Positions 1-9,450 of a stretch of 64,000 nt of DNA are shown here, one piece after another; position 1 is the first letter of the stretch; every line of letters starts with the position of its first letter. The position numbers were made by a program, and so were the translations under genes. Source of the stretch: Clostridium sp. (lineage in GTDB: Bacteria > Bacillota > Clostridia > Clostridiales > Clostridiaceae); the NCBI GenBank assembly GCA_031292145.1, contig JARLHR010000043.1, positions 1 through 64,000 of the forward strand, read 5' to 3'. Below the pieces are notes generated by a model. That model was given only the letters and a program-made list of their open reading frames with translations. It was not told the origin of the DNA and searched no databases.

Positions 1-138
1 AGAACATTCCCAATGAATGCACCAATCATCGACAAAATTGAAATCGCAAGAAAAGGTAAAGTTAGAAGAGCTAAACTTTACTACTTAAGAGATAGAGTTG
101 GTAAGGCTGCTAAAGTTAAAGAATTATTAACTAGATAG
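1..138 (+). CDS. rplS: 50S ribosomal protein L19, C-terminal part
   Basis: The window opens inside this gene, and only the last 45 codons before TAG are present. The translation contains [20 protein letters not shown] and the ending KVKELLTR, typical of the L19 C-terminus. L19 sits at the interface of the 30S and 50S subunits. The gene is followed at once by a strong terminator. Its place upstream of rbgA matches the Bacillus and Clostridium order rplS-ylqF-rnhB. The 5' part lies outside the window. Confidence 0.95.
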   Translation, partial: RTFPMNAPIIDKIEIARKGKVRRAKLYYLRDRVGKAAKVKELLTR

Positions 139-147
139 TATTAAAAG

Positions 148-175
148 AGGGACTGTTTCAGTCCTTTTTTTTTTA
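148..175 (+). terminator. Rho-independent terminator after rplS
   Basis: GGACTG and CAGTCC form a stem with a three-base loop, followed by about ten T residues. It ends the rplS transcript. Confidence 0.9.
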
Positions 176-285
176 ATTTCTAGAAAAGTGTGGATTTTTT
201 TGAGTCTGAAAGATTTATAAAATCTAGAAAGTAATAAATGAAAGATAATAATAAAATTTTAAAATAAATTTAAGGAGGAATTCAT

Positions 286-1152
286 ATGGCAATTAATTGG
301 TTTCCAGGGCATATGAAAAAAACTCAAAGAGAAATTAAAGAAAATTTAAAGTTGGTTGATGCAGTAATTGAAATAAGAGATGCTAGAATTCCAAGAAGTT
401 CTGCAAATCCTGATATCGAAAAATTGTTAGAAGGAAAGCCAAGAATTATACTTTTAAATAAAAGTGATTTAACTGATAGTAATGCTACTAAGGAATGGAT
501 AAACTATTTAACTAAAGAAGAAGTTAGAGTATTAGAAGTAAATTGCTTAAAAGGTGATGGGTTAAATAATATAAAACCTATGTTATTAAACCTTTTGAAA
601 GAGAAACATGATAGATTAAAAGCAAAAGGTATGGTTAACATAACAATAAGAGTCATGGTAGTAGGAATACCTAATGTAGGAAAATCAACTTTTATAAATA
701 AGATGGCAAGAAATAATATTGCTAAAACAGGTGATAGACCAGGTGTTACTAAAAGTAAACAATGGATAAAAACTGGAATAGGAATTGAACTATTAGACAC
801 ACCAGGAGTATTATGGCCTAAATTTGAAGATGATGAAACAGCTTTAAATTTGGCTTTTACAGGGGCTATAAAGGATGAAATAATGGATATAGAAGAATTA
901 GCCTTGAAGCTTGTTGGCAGACTACAGGAGAGTTATGAAGCTAAATTAAAAGAAAGATATAAGTTAAAAGAGATTTTTGAAGATCCATTAGATACTTTAG
1001 ATGCCATAGGGAGAAAAAGAGGTACTTTAATTTCAGGGGGGCAAATTGATTATAATAGATTAGCTGTTATTTTACTTGATGAATTTAGAGGGGGTAAAAT
1101 GGGAAACATTTCATTAGAGCGACCATTAGATGAACAAAATGAAGATAATTAA
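286..1152 (+). CDS. rbgA: Ribosome biogenesis GTPase RbgA (YlqF)
   Basis: This 288-aa protein is a circularly permuted GTPase needed for late assembly of the 50S subunit. The motifs appear in permuted order: G4 NKSD at residues 58-61, then G1 GIPNVGKS at 127-134, a G2 threonine near 155 and G3 DTPG at 171-174. The N-terminus MAINWFPGHM is the family signature. A strong AAGGAGG site precedes the ATG. The 3' end overlaps the start of rnhB by 23 bp, so the two are probably translationally coupled. Length and motifs match intact family members. Confidence 0.96.
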   Translation: MAINWFPGHMKKTQREIKENLKLVDAVIEIRDARIPRSSANPDIEKLLEGKPRIILLNKSDLTDSNATKEWINYLTKEEVRVLEVNCLKGDGLNNIKPMLLNLLKEKHDRLKAKGMVNITIRVMVVGIPNVGKSTFINKMARNNIAKTGDRPGVTKSKQWIKTGIGIELLDTPGVLWPKFEDDETALNLAFTGAIKDEIMDIEELALKLVGRLQESYEAKLKERYKLKEIFEDPLDTLDAIGRKRGTLISGGQIDYNRLAVILLDEFRGGKMGNISLERPLDEQNEDN

Positions 1153-1951
1153 CGAGGATATAACATTATTGTCATTTACAGAAATAAAGGGTGAAATAAA
1201 TAAAATATCAGTGGTTGATTATTATAAAAATGGTCACTTGCCAGAAATAATAAAATGGTTAGAAAACGACAAAAGGAAAAATGTATTATCAATTAAAAAT
1301 AAAATTCAGAAAGAATTAGATATATATTTAAATGAAGTTAAAAGAGTTAAAGCGATGTATGAATTCGATAAATCCTTTGGAAACTACAGATATGTGGCAG
1401 GTGTAGATGAAGTAGGAAGAGGGCCTCTTGCAGGTCCAATTGTTGCTTGCAGCGTTATATTAGATTTAGAGGTTTTAGATACTGACTTGATTTTATACAT
1501 AAATGATTCTAAAAAAGTAAAGGAAGCTAAGAGGGAAGAGCTTTCGGAAATCATAAAAGAAAAAGCATTAAGTTATTGTATAGCAGTTTCTTCAAATGAA
1601 GAAATTGATGAAAAAGGAATAGCGTTCTCTAATAATAAAATATTTTTAGAAAGTTGTAATTCTTTAAGCGTAAAACCTGATTTAGTATTGTCTGATGGGT
1701 ATTTAATAAAGAATATTCAAATTGAAAATAAATCGGTAATAAAAGGAGATACAAAGAGTGCAAGCATTGCAGCAGCATCAATTGTTGCAAAGGTATATAG
1801 AGATAACCTAATGAAAGAATATGCTAAAGAATACCCTTGTTATGATTTTGAAAACAATGTAGGATATGGGACTTCAAAGCATATAGAAGCATTGAAAACT
1901 TATGGGAAATGCAGTATACATAGAAATAGTTTTTTAACAAAATTGTTATAA
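1130..1951 (+). CDS. rnhB: Ribonuclease HII
   Basis: RNase HII cuts the RNA strand of RNA-DNA hybrids and removes single ribonucleotides from DNA. The signature GVDEVGRGPLAGP contains Asp93 and Glu94. Further acidic residues are Asp189 in LSDGYL and Asp225 in SIVAKVYRD, giving the expected metal-binding set. At 273 aa it has an N-terminal extension of about 85 residues before the catalytic domain, as in Bacillus RnhB. ATG at 1130 or 1139 are both possible; neither has a strong ribosome site because the start lies inside rbgA. Confidence 0.95.
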   Translation: MNKMKIINEDITLLSFTEIKGEINKISVVDYYKNGHLPEIIKWLENDKRKNVLSIKNKIQKELDIYLNEVKRVKAMYEFDKSFGNYRYVAGVDEVGRGPLAGPIVACSVILDLEVLDTDLILYINDSKKVKEAKREELSEIIKEKALSYCIAVSSNEEIDEKGIAFSNNKIFLESCNSLSVKPDLVLSDGYLIKNIQIENKSVIKGDTKSASIAAASIVAKVYRDNLMKEYAKEYPCYDFENNVGYGTSKHIEALKTYGKCSIHRNSFLTKLL

Positions 1952-2011
1952 TGTAAATTAAGGCACATATTTTTTTGAATATGTTTTGGGGTTGTTCCAA
2001 AATAGATTTTA

Positions 2012-2067
2012 AGCACAATATAGTAGAGTTTTGACGAAAACTCTACTATATTGTGCTGTTTTTTTAT
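2012..2067. terminator. Long perfect hairpin between convergent rnhB and yraN
   Basis: A 21-bp perfect inverted repeat (2012-2032 and 2037-2057) encloses a 4-base loop. T-rich DNA follows on the plus strand, and an A-rich stretch lies on the other side. It can terminate rnhB and probably the convergent yraN as well. Confidence 0.85.
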
Positions 2068-2092
2068 TTTGCGATAGCCTTATATATTAATA

Positions 2093-2464
2093 TTATTGTA
2101 ATCTAAAAGCATCTGCTACATGGTTTATTTTAAAAAGTGTATTCTGTGGATTTAAATAAATCTCTATAACGTCAAATCTTACGTTAAAATTAAATAATTT
2201 CTTATAATAAATATATGATTTAGCAACACTAATTATGGATTTTTGTTTTGAGGAAGTTATTGATTCTATTGGTAATCCGTAATTATAATTATACCTTCCT
2301 TTAACTTCGACGATTACTAATAAACTATTTTTGATACATGCAATATCTATTTCGCCTGAAAAAGCTCTAAAATTGCAATCTAAGATTTTGTAATTATTCT
2401 TCTTAAGATAATCTTTAGCTAAATTCTCGCAATAATTGCCAACTTCTTTATTTAATCTTTTCAC
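2093..2464 (-). CDS. yraN: UPF0102 family protein YraN, nuclease-like fold
   Basis: This 123-aa protein has the UPF0102/YraN pattern. It shows GEIDIACIKNSLLVIVEVKG, the acidic and lysine residues of a restriction-endonuclease-like (Holliday-junction-resolvase-like) core. Its cellular role is not established. It starts with GTG, preceded by GGAG at a good spacing. It is divergent from comM and convergent with rnhB. The yraN/comM/dprA neighbourhood is common in clostridia and suggests a DNA-processing role by context only. Confidence 0.88.
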   Translation of the reverse strand: MKRLNKEVGNYCENLAKDYLKKNNYKILDCNFRAFSGEIDIACIKNSLLVIVEVKGRYNYNYGLPIESITSSKQKSIISVAKSYIYYKKLFNFNVRFDVIEIYLNPQNTLFKINHVADAFRLQ

Positions 2465-2601
2465 TAGTTCACTCCAATTCTAACTTGTTAAAAAATATAG
2501 TTCTCTGAGATTATTAACAATTTAAAAATAATTTAAACAAATTCGTTTTTTTAGAATTAATATTTAAATGTGTGTCTATAATTCTGTAAGAGGTGAATTA
2601 T

Positions 2602-2727
2602 ATGGCGGTAAAAATAATAAGTGCTACACATAATGAATTAGAGGGTTTTTTGATAAATGTGGAGGTGGATATATCTAAGGGATTGCCCGTGTTTAATATA
2701 GTAGGATACAATATCATGATGTTGTGA
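2602..2727 (+). pseudogene. comM: comM (YifB), 5' fragment cut by the island
   Basis: An ATG with a good AGAGGTG site opens a frame whose first 35 codons match the N-terminus of the ComM/YifB Mg-chelatase-like AAA+ protein, ending in KGLPVFNIVG. At 2707 the reading frame runs into island DNA and stops at TGA 2725-2727. The rest of the gene is at 32257-33686, 29.5 kb away. Joining the two at the shared 14-bp core gives GLPVFNIVGLPDTSVKEA, the expected uninterrupted ComM sequence. ComM promotes branch migration during natural transformation. Confidence 0.93.
2693..2706 (+). other. attL core
   Basis: The core reads TTAATATAGTAGGA and is shared exactly with 32257-32270. Left of it is comM sequence and right of it is island sequence. 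Serine integrases cross over at a central dinucleotide within such cores. Confidence 0.88.
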
Positions 2728-4182
2728 GCTAAGTAACATTAATGGCTAGAGCATATATAGTTTTGAAAGAATGTTCTATTTTAGCTTAAATCAGAATGCT
2801 AAAAAGATAGAGAGAATAATATATACTAGAATGTTTGCCTTTATAATGCGTTTGTAAGCTTGCATTATGAAAGTGGTGTTTTTATGCTAACATTATTCTA
2901 AAGCACAATAGTGAAGCTAATAAGTGGATAAATGAGCATTTTCTATACAGAGATGAATAAAAGACTAGAAATTATGTAATATAAAAGCTAGGAATAGGGA
3001 GCTCCGGTATTCCTTAGCCTTATTTACTTTCAATTATCTATAATTTGTTAGATTCAACGTACTACATAATTATTTCAAGCTTAGACCACTATGTTTTTTT
3101 ATTTTTTCGTATTCTGGAATTAATTATATTAACTCTAATTTAATGGCCATTCTGCGCTCAGGCTAATAAATTAGTCTTATTATATTATGATTTGATGTTA
3201 TAGTGATATGAGTTTGCGATAATATGATTAATAAATTATATATAATTGAGAAGTATCTTGAATCATTAATATTATCGGAATAAGAACAATTGATTTATAC
3301 TTTGGAAAGAATGTTGGTGTAGAAAATATAAAATGCCTATAAGAGGCTTAACAGTAAGAACTATAAAAATAAAAAGTATAGCTTACTTAAAGGAACAAGT
3401 TATCATGAATACTGGTTAAGTGATTTAATTAGGGAAAAATAAACGCATAAACTATTTTATGTTTTTATAATAAAGCTAATTGTGATAGTAATAGGGCGAA
3501 ATATAGTGAAAATAACATGGGCTAAGGAGTTTGACAACACTTCTTAGCTTTATTTTTATATATAAATACATATTGATAATTGAAAAATATAAAATAGGTA
3601 ATTTAGTTTGTTGCACAAACACATGAAAATTTAATAGAGTATGAAAAAATGTAGATATGTATTAACGGAATGACAATAAAATGCAGAAAAATACAGGAAA
3701 GATTATGGTTATGATATAGAGGCTATATTGGTTAATTGTCTATAATTTATTAACTGGGTTTATTCAATCTCTATTGATAAAATACCATGCCTAAAGCTAA
3801 GAGTCAAGCCACTTGCAAAGATTTATTTTTCATGTATTATATTAAAAAGAGGCGCGTCTCCTAAAAAAAATAGGAGGTAAAGTATATGGGTGGAAAGTAA
3901 TATTAGTGTTAATTAAATATGACATTAAACAACAATTACTAAAATTATAGAGCAAAAGTTATAACTAGCGTAAAGAAAATGTTTGGGTAACTTTAGTTCT
4001 GTGATTAAACTCCAACGCAAAAAGAACTAAAAGAAAATTCCATGTGTGAGTTAGATATATGTTAATGCAGAGGAAATTTTCAATAATGTATATGGAATAA
4101 TTACTTAAATTATATCGAAGGAAGATAGACAAGAGTTCTTGGAATATCTAATAGAAAATAAACAAAGGATATATTACAAATA
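2728..4182. other. Gene-poor decayed stretch at the island's left end
   Basis: No open frame here looks like an intact gene. Terminator-like hairpins lie at about 2989-3030 (GCTAGGAATA paired with TATTCCTTAGC) and 3522-3555 (GCTAAGGAGT paired with ACTTCTTAGC, then T-rich). A perfect TAGGAGG site at 3871-3877 leads into an ATG with only three further codons before TAA (3886-3900); CTCCTA at 3858-3863 can pair with this site. Frames at about 4011-4058 and 4121-4182 look like leftovers of a gene upstream of the helicase. It appears to be the remains of deleted genes. Confidence 0.6.
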
Positions 4183-5817
4183 ATGATAAAGTTAAAGCTA
4201 AAATGGGTAAGTGAGGCAATAGGAGAAGAATACAAAGAATGGAAGAAAGGGGATATTATTAAGATATTAGCTCAAACAGGTACAGGTAAGACTTTTTTTA
4301 TTAAAAGTAAACTGGTACCTTATATGAAGCCTTGGGAGCGTATGTTGATTGCAGCAAACAGAATAAATTTGAAAAGACAATTGAAGAAAGACTTATTAGA
4401 ATATTACAATCAAGAAATTCCAAAAACACTAAAGGAATTAGATAACTTAACAACAATCGGAAATGTAACAATATTATCATACCAGCAAATATCAGAATTA
4501 AAGAAAGCAGATAAATATGAATTAAATAAATTAGACTTAGGTTATTATAGTTATATTATTTGTGATGAATGTCAATTCTTCTTTAGTGATGCATCATTTA
4601 ACAATAAGTGTCATTTGGCATGGCAAGGATTAGTGCAAGCTTGGCATAGAGATACTATAAAGATATTTATTAGTGCAACGATGGATGAGGTAGAAGAAAC
4701 GATAGATATGGCGGTTGATGCAATACAGGATGCTGGAGTTGGTGAAGAGGTAAAATGTTCATTATTTAAATATTCAACGAATATAGACTATAGTTATTTA
4801 AACATTAAATACTTTAGAAATATTAAAGATATTGCGACATTAATAAAAAACGATATTAGTAATGATAAATGGCTTGTATTTGTTACTAAAAAAGATGATG
4901 CTAAATACATGAAAGAACATATAGAAAAGAAGAAAAAAGTTAGCATTATAACTAAAGACACAGATATAAATAAAAGTATAGATTTGCAAACCATTATAAC
5001 AGAAAGTAAGTATGAATGTGATGTATTAATATGTACTAAAGCGATGGATAACGGAATAAATATAGCAGATGATTTGGTAAAGAATGTTGTAATTATGGCA
5101 TGGGATAAAATATCATTTATTCAAGAGTTGGGGAGGATTAGGATAGATATAAATAATGCTTCTACAATTAATTTGTATATACCAACTATGAGTTGGAGTT
5201 CTTTCAATACATTATTAAAAAAGCAATATGAGTGCAAGGAGAAACTAATTGAATTTTATCAAGAAAATAGAATTAAATTTAATGCAAAATATGATTATGA
5301 ATATGAAAAATTACCTAGGGATATATTTATATTAGATAAAGATGAGGGCTGGAAAATTAATATTATTGGACATATAAGGCTTGTAAATGACAGGAGATTT
5401 GCAACTGAAATGTGTGATAAATTTGGTGAAAAAGAAAATACAGAAGCTAATATATTCGCTTACATAAAAGAACAGTTAAATTGGATTGAACAAGGTCATA
5501 CATTTAATAAGTTGAATCTCATACAAGATGTTATTGATGATGAAGAAGTAGAAACATTGAAAAAATATTTAGAAAAACATGTTAACGAAAAATTATTTAA
5601 AGAACAACAACAGGAACTATGTAATCTAATAATTAAGGAACTAACAACGTTTGGAAATAATGCAGATTATAGAACTAAAATATTAAAACCAAATACATTG
5701 GAAAATATATTAAGAATCCAACTCAGATTACCTTATGCAGTTAGTAAATCTAAGCAAGAAAATAAAGGTGAAATGAGAAATAAGAGATATATTGTTATTA
5801 CGAAGATTAAAAATTAA
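4183..5817 (+). CDS. SF2 DEAD/DEAH-type helicase of mobile-element type
   Basis: This 544-aa protein has a full set of superfamily 2 helicase motifs: Walker A QTGTGKT at residues 31-37, AANR (Ia) at 57-60, DECQ (Walker B, in the DEAH position) at 128-131, SAT (III) at 164-166, CTKAMDNGINI (V) near 284-294 and QELGRIR (VI) at 314-320. Two RecA-like domains are therefore present, followed by a C-terminal part of about 200 residues I do not recognise. Such helicases occur in plasmids and phages, but replication is only one possible role. The ATG at 4183 has no close ribosome site, and the preceding gene appears broken. Confidence 0.8.
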   Translation: MIKLKLKWVSEAIGEEYKEWKKGDIIKILAQTGTGKTFFIKSKLVPYMKPWERMLIAANRINLKRQLKKDLLEYYNQEIPKTLKELDNLTTIGNVTILSYQQISELKKADKYELNKLDLGYYSYIICDECQFFFSDASFNNKCHLAWQGLVQAWHRDTIKIFISATMDEVEETIDMAVDAIQDAGVGEEVKCSLFKYSTNIDYSYLNIKYFRNIKDIATLIKNDISNDKWLVFVTKKDDAKYMKEHIEKKKKVSIITKDTDINKSIDLQTIITESKYECDVLICTKAMDNGINIADDLVKNVVIMAWDKISFIQELGRIRIDINNASTINLYIPTMSWSSFNTLLKKQYECKEKLIEFYQENRIKFNAKYDYEYEKLPRDIFILDKDEGWKINIIGHIRLVNDRRFATEMCDKFGEKENTEANIFAYIKEQLNWIEQGHTFNKLNLIQDVIDDEEVETLKKYLEKHVNEKLFKEQQQELCNLIIKELTTFGNNADYRTKILKPNTLENILRIQLRLPYAVSKSKQENKGEMRNKRYIVITKIKN

Positions 5818-5953
5818 AATGCGTCAATTATACTAAAATCTTAATTATATAAGTTTGATAGTAAAAGTGACGCAAAATAGAAATTGCTTGAGATTGATTA
5901 CTTTTGTAAAGCTTATCAATAGAATATTTAAAGTTGAAAAGGAGAAATACAAT

Positions 5954-6730
5954 ATGAGAAAAGATTATATGAAATATAGTGAAAATTTATGTGAGGAATT
6001 AAATGAAAATGTTGAAGGAAAACGTGTTATTTTTCGTGTATCTGATTCAGGTGAAACTATTGAAGTTAGAAAAGTATTAGATATTAGAGGGATGGCTTTT
6101 AACGCTGGTTATTTTACAGATGAAGATATAAATGAAAATAGTTTAGATGAAATGGTTGAGTTAGTACTGGATGATTTAGGGATGGGAAAATATAAAACGG
6201 TATTTCCAACACCGAAAGAGATTGAGCTATGTGATAAATTAAAAATTAACTGTTGGCTTGAAGAAGGCATAAGGATAGAACAAGGAGTTTTTTATATAAA
6301 AGAAGAAGCATGGTCAAGTATAGATACGATGGAATTCATTAAAATAAATAGAGATACTATAGAAATTATAACTAAGGATGATATTGAAGAAGAAGGTTTT
6401 AAGATGACTATAAAACGCGGATTGGAAGTTAACATAGAAGATGGCAAGATGATACCTTTTAATGTAGTGTTTGGTAAAGAGGAAGAGGAGAAATTTGTAA
6501 GATATGTTATTGTTGATGAGATTGATTTTAAAACTGCTACAGGCAAAATATATTCAAGTAATGGAGAACTTCGCTATAATGATAAATTAGGTGACAATGT
6601 GATTTGTGATTTGGATAAGCTTACGAAAATTACGTATGTTGCTAACGAGAATGTATATATAGTTGGAACTGTATTTGAAGAGAGTCAAATTGAGTATGAA
6701 CCTTTTAATAAATTTGGATTGGAAATGTAA
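5954..6730 (+). CDS. Hypothetical acidic protein downstream of the helicase
   Basis: I do not recognise a family. The open frame extends back to 5855, but ATG at 5954 is preceded by AAAGGAG at ideal spacing, giving 258 aa (starting MRKDYMKYSE). The protein is acidic and predicted mixed alpha/beta, with no signal peptide, membrane segment or cysteine cluster. It follows the helicase in the same direction with about 140 bp between them, so the two may be co-transcribed. Confidence 0.6.
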   Translation: MRKDYMKYSENLCEELNENVEGKRVIFRVSDSGETIEVRKVLDIRGMAFNAGYFTDEDINENSLDEMVELVLDDLGMGKYKTVFPTPKEIELCDKLKINCWLEEGIRIEQGVFYIKEEAWSSIDTMEFIKINRDTIEIITKDDIEEEGFKMTIKRGLEVNIEDGKMIPFNVVFGKEEEEKFVRYVIVDEIDFKTATGKIYSSNGELRYNDKLGDNVICDLDKLTKITYVANENVYIVGTVFEESQIEYEPFNKFGLEM

Positions 6731-6842
6731 AATATTAATTAACATAAAATTAATATCATAATACTTTTTTTTGATTTTAAGTTTTATTGCAGTAGAAATT
6801 ACTTACCTTATAAAATTACTTTTTTATGTTATATAATTGTAT

Positions 6843-7000
6843 TGGCTACGCAGTAGACAGGACAAACTCTGTCATTACTTGATAATGACGGAGTACCTAT
6901 AGGAGTTATTATGGATTAAACCTCTATAGCAAGAATTCAGGCAGACAAAATATCATATAAGGCTCAACTAAAGCCTTATGTTATATTATTGGCTACCTGA
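6843..7000 (+). ncRNA. Candidate structured non-coding RNA
   Basis: A TATAAT box at 6832-6837 would start a transcript near 6843, although no good -35 box is seen. The next 160 bases have no plausible gene but several stems. The strongest is a 12-bp stem around 6867-6895 (ACTCTGTCATTA with TAATGACGGAGT, one G-U pair). A CTATAG/CTATAG stem follows, then ATAAGGCT/AGCCTTAT with a 7-base loop near 6957-6980. TTGGCTAC occurs near both ends (about 6842 and 6989). The region lies between convergent gene blocks. The class is unknown to me. Confidence 0.4.
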
Positions 7001-7035
7001 TTGTTCATCTAAAGATGCATAAGTGAAGTAATATC

Positions 7036-7269
7036 TCATTCTTTTTTTATAATTTTAACAACAGAATATTTTCCGCACTTAGGACATTTCACATGCAATC
7101 TTCCAAAAACTCTATAACTATTAAGTTGATTTTCAAAAATATCAAATATATGAAGACATTTTGTACATTGAAAGTTATGATTTTCTTTATACTTAGAATC
7201 TATCAATAAAATAATTGGCACCCCAAGAATTAAAAAGACACCTACTATAATGATTATAATTGTATACAT
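7036..7269 (-). CDS. Small membrane protein with a zinc ribbon
   Basis: This 77-aa protein has one N-terminal transmembrane helix (about residues 2-24). A cytoplasmic-type zinc ribbon follows, made by CTKC at 35-38 and CPKC at 62-65. GGAGGT lies at a workable distance before the ATG. It is the last of four reverse-strand genes (7036-9147) of similar style. Function is unknown. Confidence 0.65.
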   Translation of the reverse strand: MYTIIIIIVGVFLILGVPIILLIDSKYKENHNFQCTKCLHIFDIFENQLNSYRVFGRLHVKCPKCGKYSVVKIIKKE

Positions 7270-7314
7270 CTCAGAGTTACCTCCATATAGCCTATGAATA
7301 GAAGTTCTATTAAG

Positions 7315-7983
7315 TTATTTAATATTTTCTGCCCTTTTATTTAATTCAGATAATGCTATAAAATATTCAAATTCTATTATTTTTTTCGTATCTACGCTTC
7401 TTTGTAAATGGTTATAAAATTGTACACTGTCACCATTCTCGAGATATTTAATGGCAATATATAATTCGTATTTGCATAACGTTCTGTTTCTTAATGGAGA
7501 ATTTTCTGAAATAGTATCTAATAATTCGGTTTCATTAATTTCATTAAGTAAAAATGAGACTAATGGCAACTTTTTCTTAACATGTTTTTTGAGATATTTT
7601 ATTGATTCTTTTTTTACTTTTTCATCTTTAAGATAAACAGAAGAAAAATAAAGTATTGCAGGTGGAATAATTATATTACTTGTATACGGTGGTTTCAAAA
7701 TAATTGAGTCTAAAAACATCTGTGTCGCTTTTGTATATTCGCCAAGTAGCCAATACACAACACCAACAGAAATATAATCCGTATCCCCCTTATGCCAATC
7801 TTCTGTTTCATTTAATACTTTTATATAATCAGCTAACGCATCTTCATACTTATTCATCATTAGTGAGGCCATAGCACGATGTCTTATACATGCAAAAGAT
7901 TTTGTAGTATCATATTCTTCGGTTGCTCTATTAAATGCTTCAGTAAACAAGTTTTTTTCAATAAGGCTCCATGAACTATCCAT
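7315..7983 (-). CDS. TPR-like helical repeat protein
   Basis: This 222-aa protein has a strong AAAGGAGG site before its ATG. Repeated helical pairs resemble tetratricopeptide repeats, for example the stretch around ALADYIKVLNE and GVVYWLLGEYTKATQMF. Such repeats usually mediate protein contacts. There is no signal peptide or membrane helix. It belongs to the reverse-strand cluster 7036-9147. Association with a toxin or immunity function is possible but not shown by the sequence. Confidence 0.65.
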   Translation of the reverse strand: MDSSWSLIEKNLFTEAFNRATEEYDTTKSFACIRHRAMASLMMNKYEDALADYIKVLNETEDWHKGDTDYISVGVVYWLLGEYTKATQMFLDSIILKPPYTSNIIIPPAILYFSSVYLKDEKVKKESIKYLKKHVKKKLPLVSFLLNEINETELLDTISENSPLRNRTLCKYELYIAIKYLENGDSVQFYNHLQRSVDTKKIIEFEYFIALSELNKRAENIK

Positions 7984-8102
7984 TACTTCCCCCTCCTTTA
8001 AAAGTGAATAAAAAATTGTAAATTCATTTCTGAATAGTGCGACATATAAATCTATTGTTAATTTTTGTTTGTATAGAATAGTATTCAGTACTTATCTGTA
8101 TG

Positions 8103-8573
8103 TTAAGAGAAATTTATACTTAATTCCCCACTGAATTTAATCATATATCCTATTTTTAAAGAAGAAATTTTACTTTCAAGTTCAACAGAGATATTTTCGC
8201 TCAAACCATTGACGGAGCATATAAATGTATACTCATCTAAAATATCTTTTACCTTTGCAATAACTATAGCATGTGAAGAATCCTTAATTGGCTGCTCAAA
8301 TGTAGATTCGCTGTAATCATAAATTAACTCATAGGTACTTACAAAGACTATTTTTAGATTTGCTTTAATTTTATCATTAAGCCTTAAAATTAACTTTTCA
8401 TTGATTAGTTCATTTAGAACATTAATCTCGTCAGTGTTGACAGTGGGGGCTCTATAGTTTATTAGTGGTACATAGCAATATAGGGTTTTAAAATTATTAA
8501 TGTATAGCTCTATGCAACAGTCGTAACCACTTGGATTTATATGCATACTTTTTATATATCCATTTTGAGACAT
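8103..8573 (-). CDS. Hypothetical protein, possibly beta-rich
   Basis: This 156-aa protein starts MSQNGYIKSM, with AAGGAG upstream. Strand-rich segments near the ends suggest a beta barrel or OB-like fold, but I cannot name a family. It is soluble by sequence. It lies between the TPR-like gene and the cysteine-rich gene on the same strand, with about 120 bp gaps on either side. Confidence 0.55.
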   Translation of the reverse strand: MSQNGYIKSMHINPSGYDCCIELYINNFKTLYCYVPLINYRAPTVNTDEINVLNELINEKLILRLNDKIKANLKIVFVSTYELIYDYSESTFEQPIKDSSHAIVIAKVKDILDEYTFICSVNGLSENISVELESKISSLKIGYMIKFSGELSINFS

Positions 8574-8691
8574 TTGACTTTCTCCTTAAAAGAACAAATT
8601 TTTTATTCATTATGATTAAACTATAAATTAAGTATGAATAATAATAGGTTTGCGAAATAATGAATGGTAGTCGAGCGTTAACTCAATTATA

Positions 8692-9147
8692 TTAATATTT
8701 TGAAACAATCATCTTTAATGTTAATTTACCGAAACATTTACTGGCTTCGAAAAGGTCATGTTTACATGGGGGATATACTGGATTCAAAACTTCTATAACA
8801 AATTTAGAAAACCCACAATCCATTTGGTATTTTAAGTCATTTAGTGTGGAATCTCTGTTGCAACACGGAAGAAAAATATTCAAATTATTAAAACAACTTC
8901 TTTTATAGCACATATCCATCATTTTTTGCCAAACATCTATACTAATATTATTTCCGCAAAAGGGACATGTAATTGAATCAAAATTACTACCACAATCAAT
9001 AAATGCAGGATTTTCAAAACTTTCCCAAGATATTCTATCTGCGTGAACATACATTTTCAAAATTTTCACTGCTCCATCAATTGTCTTTGTATCAATCGGA
9101 AAAAAATTATAATTTTCTGGTATTATTTTATATATAATTTCTGACAT
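8692..9147 (-). CDS. Cysteine-rich hypothetical protein with zinc-finger motif
   Basis: This 151-aa protein carries CPFC at residues 61-64 and further cysteines at 80, 85, 95, 96, 111, 128 and 138, enough for one or two zinc sites. The stretch CNRDSTLNDLKYQMDCGFS followed by FVIEVLNP looks like a conserved core, though I cannot name the family. AGGTGG precedes the ATG. It is first in the reverse-strand cluster. Small accessory proteins of this kind are often immunity-like, but that is only a guess here. Confidence 0.6.
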   Translation of the reverse strand: MSEIIYKIIPENYNFFPIDTKTIDGAVKILKMYVHADRISWESFENPAFIDCGSNFDSITCPFCGNNISIDVWQKMMDMCYKRSCFNNLNIFLPCCNRDSTLNDLKYQMDCGFSKFVIEVLNPVYPPCKHDLFEASKCFGKLTLKMIVSKY

Positions 9148-9393
9148 TTTAACACCACCTAACTATTATTATCTCATAAATAGTGTTTTCAATAGCCCTA
9201 AAGCAACATTCAACAGTTTACTATTATGAATTAATTATAACATATTTTGTAAAAATAATATTACTGATTAATTTTTTTAGATTTTTTGGATAGCAAAATT
9301 TAAATTTGTCATTATTCTGACACAATAACAAATTATAATAAACTCATAAGATTGATAAAACTTTTTTTAATAAATATTTACCCTATAAATATA

Positions 9394-9434
9394 AAAGAGT
9401 AGCACACATATTATCCCTATGTATGTTACTCTTT
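9394..9434 (-). terminator. Terminator of the GNAT gene
   Basis: On the reverse strand, AAAGAGTA plus further pairs close around a seven-base loop with TACTCTTT, followed by T-rich DNA. It lies just past the acetyltransferase stop codon. Confidence 0.75.
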
Positions 9435-9450
9435 CTTATGCTTCTGAAAA

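Noticed and set aside
4183-5817. Helicase as Cas3 or a restriction translocase
   Set aside because: No HD nuclease, cas genes, methyltransferase or CRISPR repeats are nearby.
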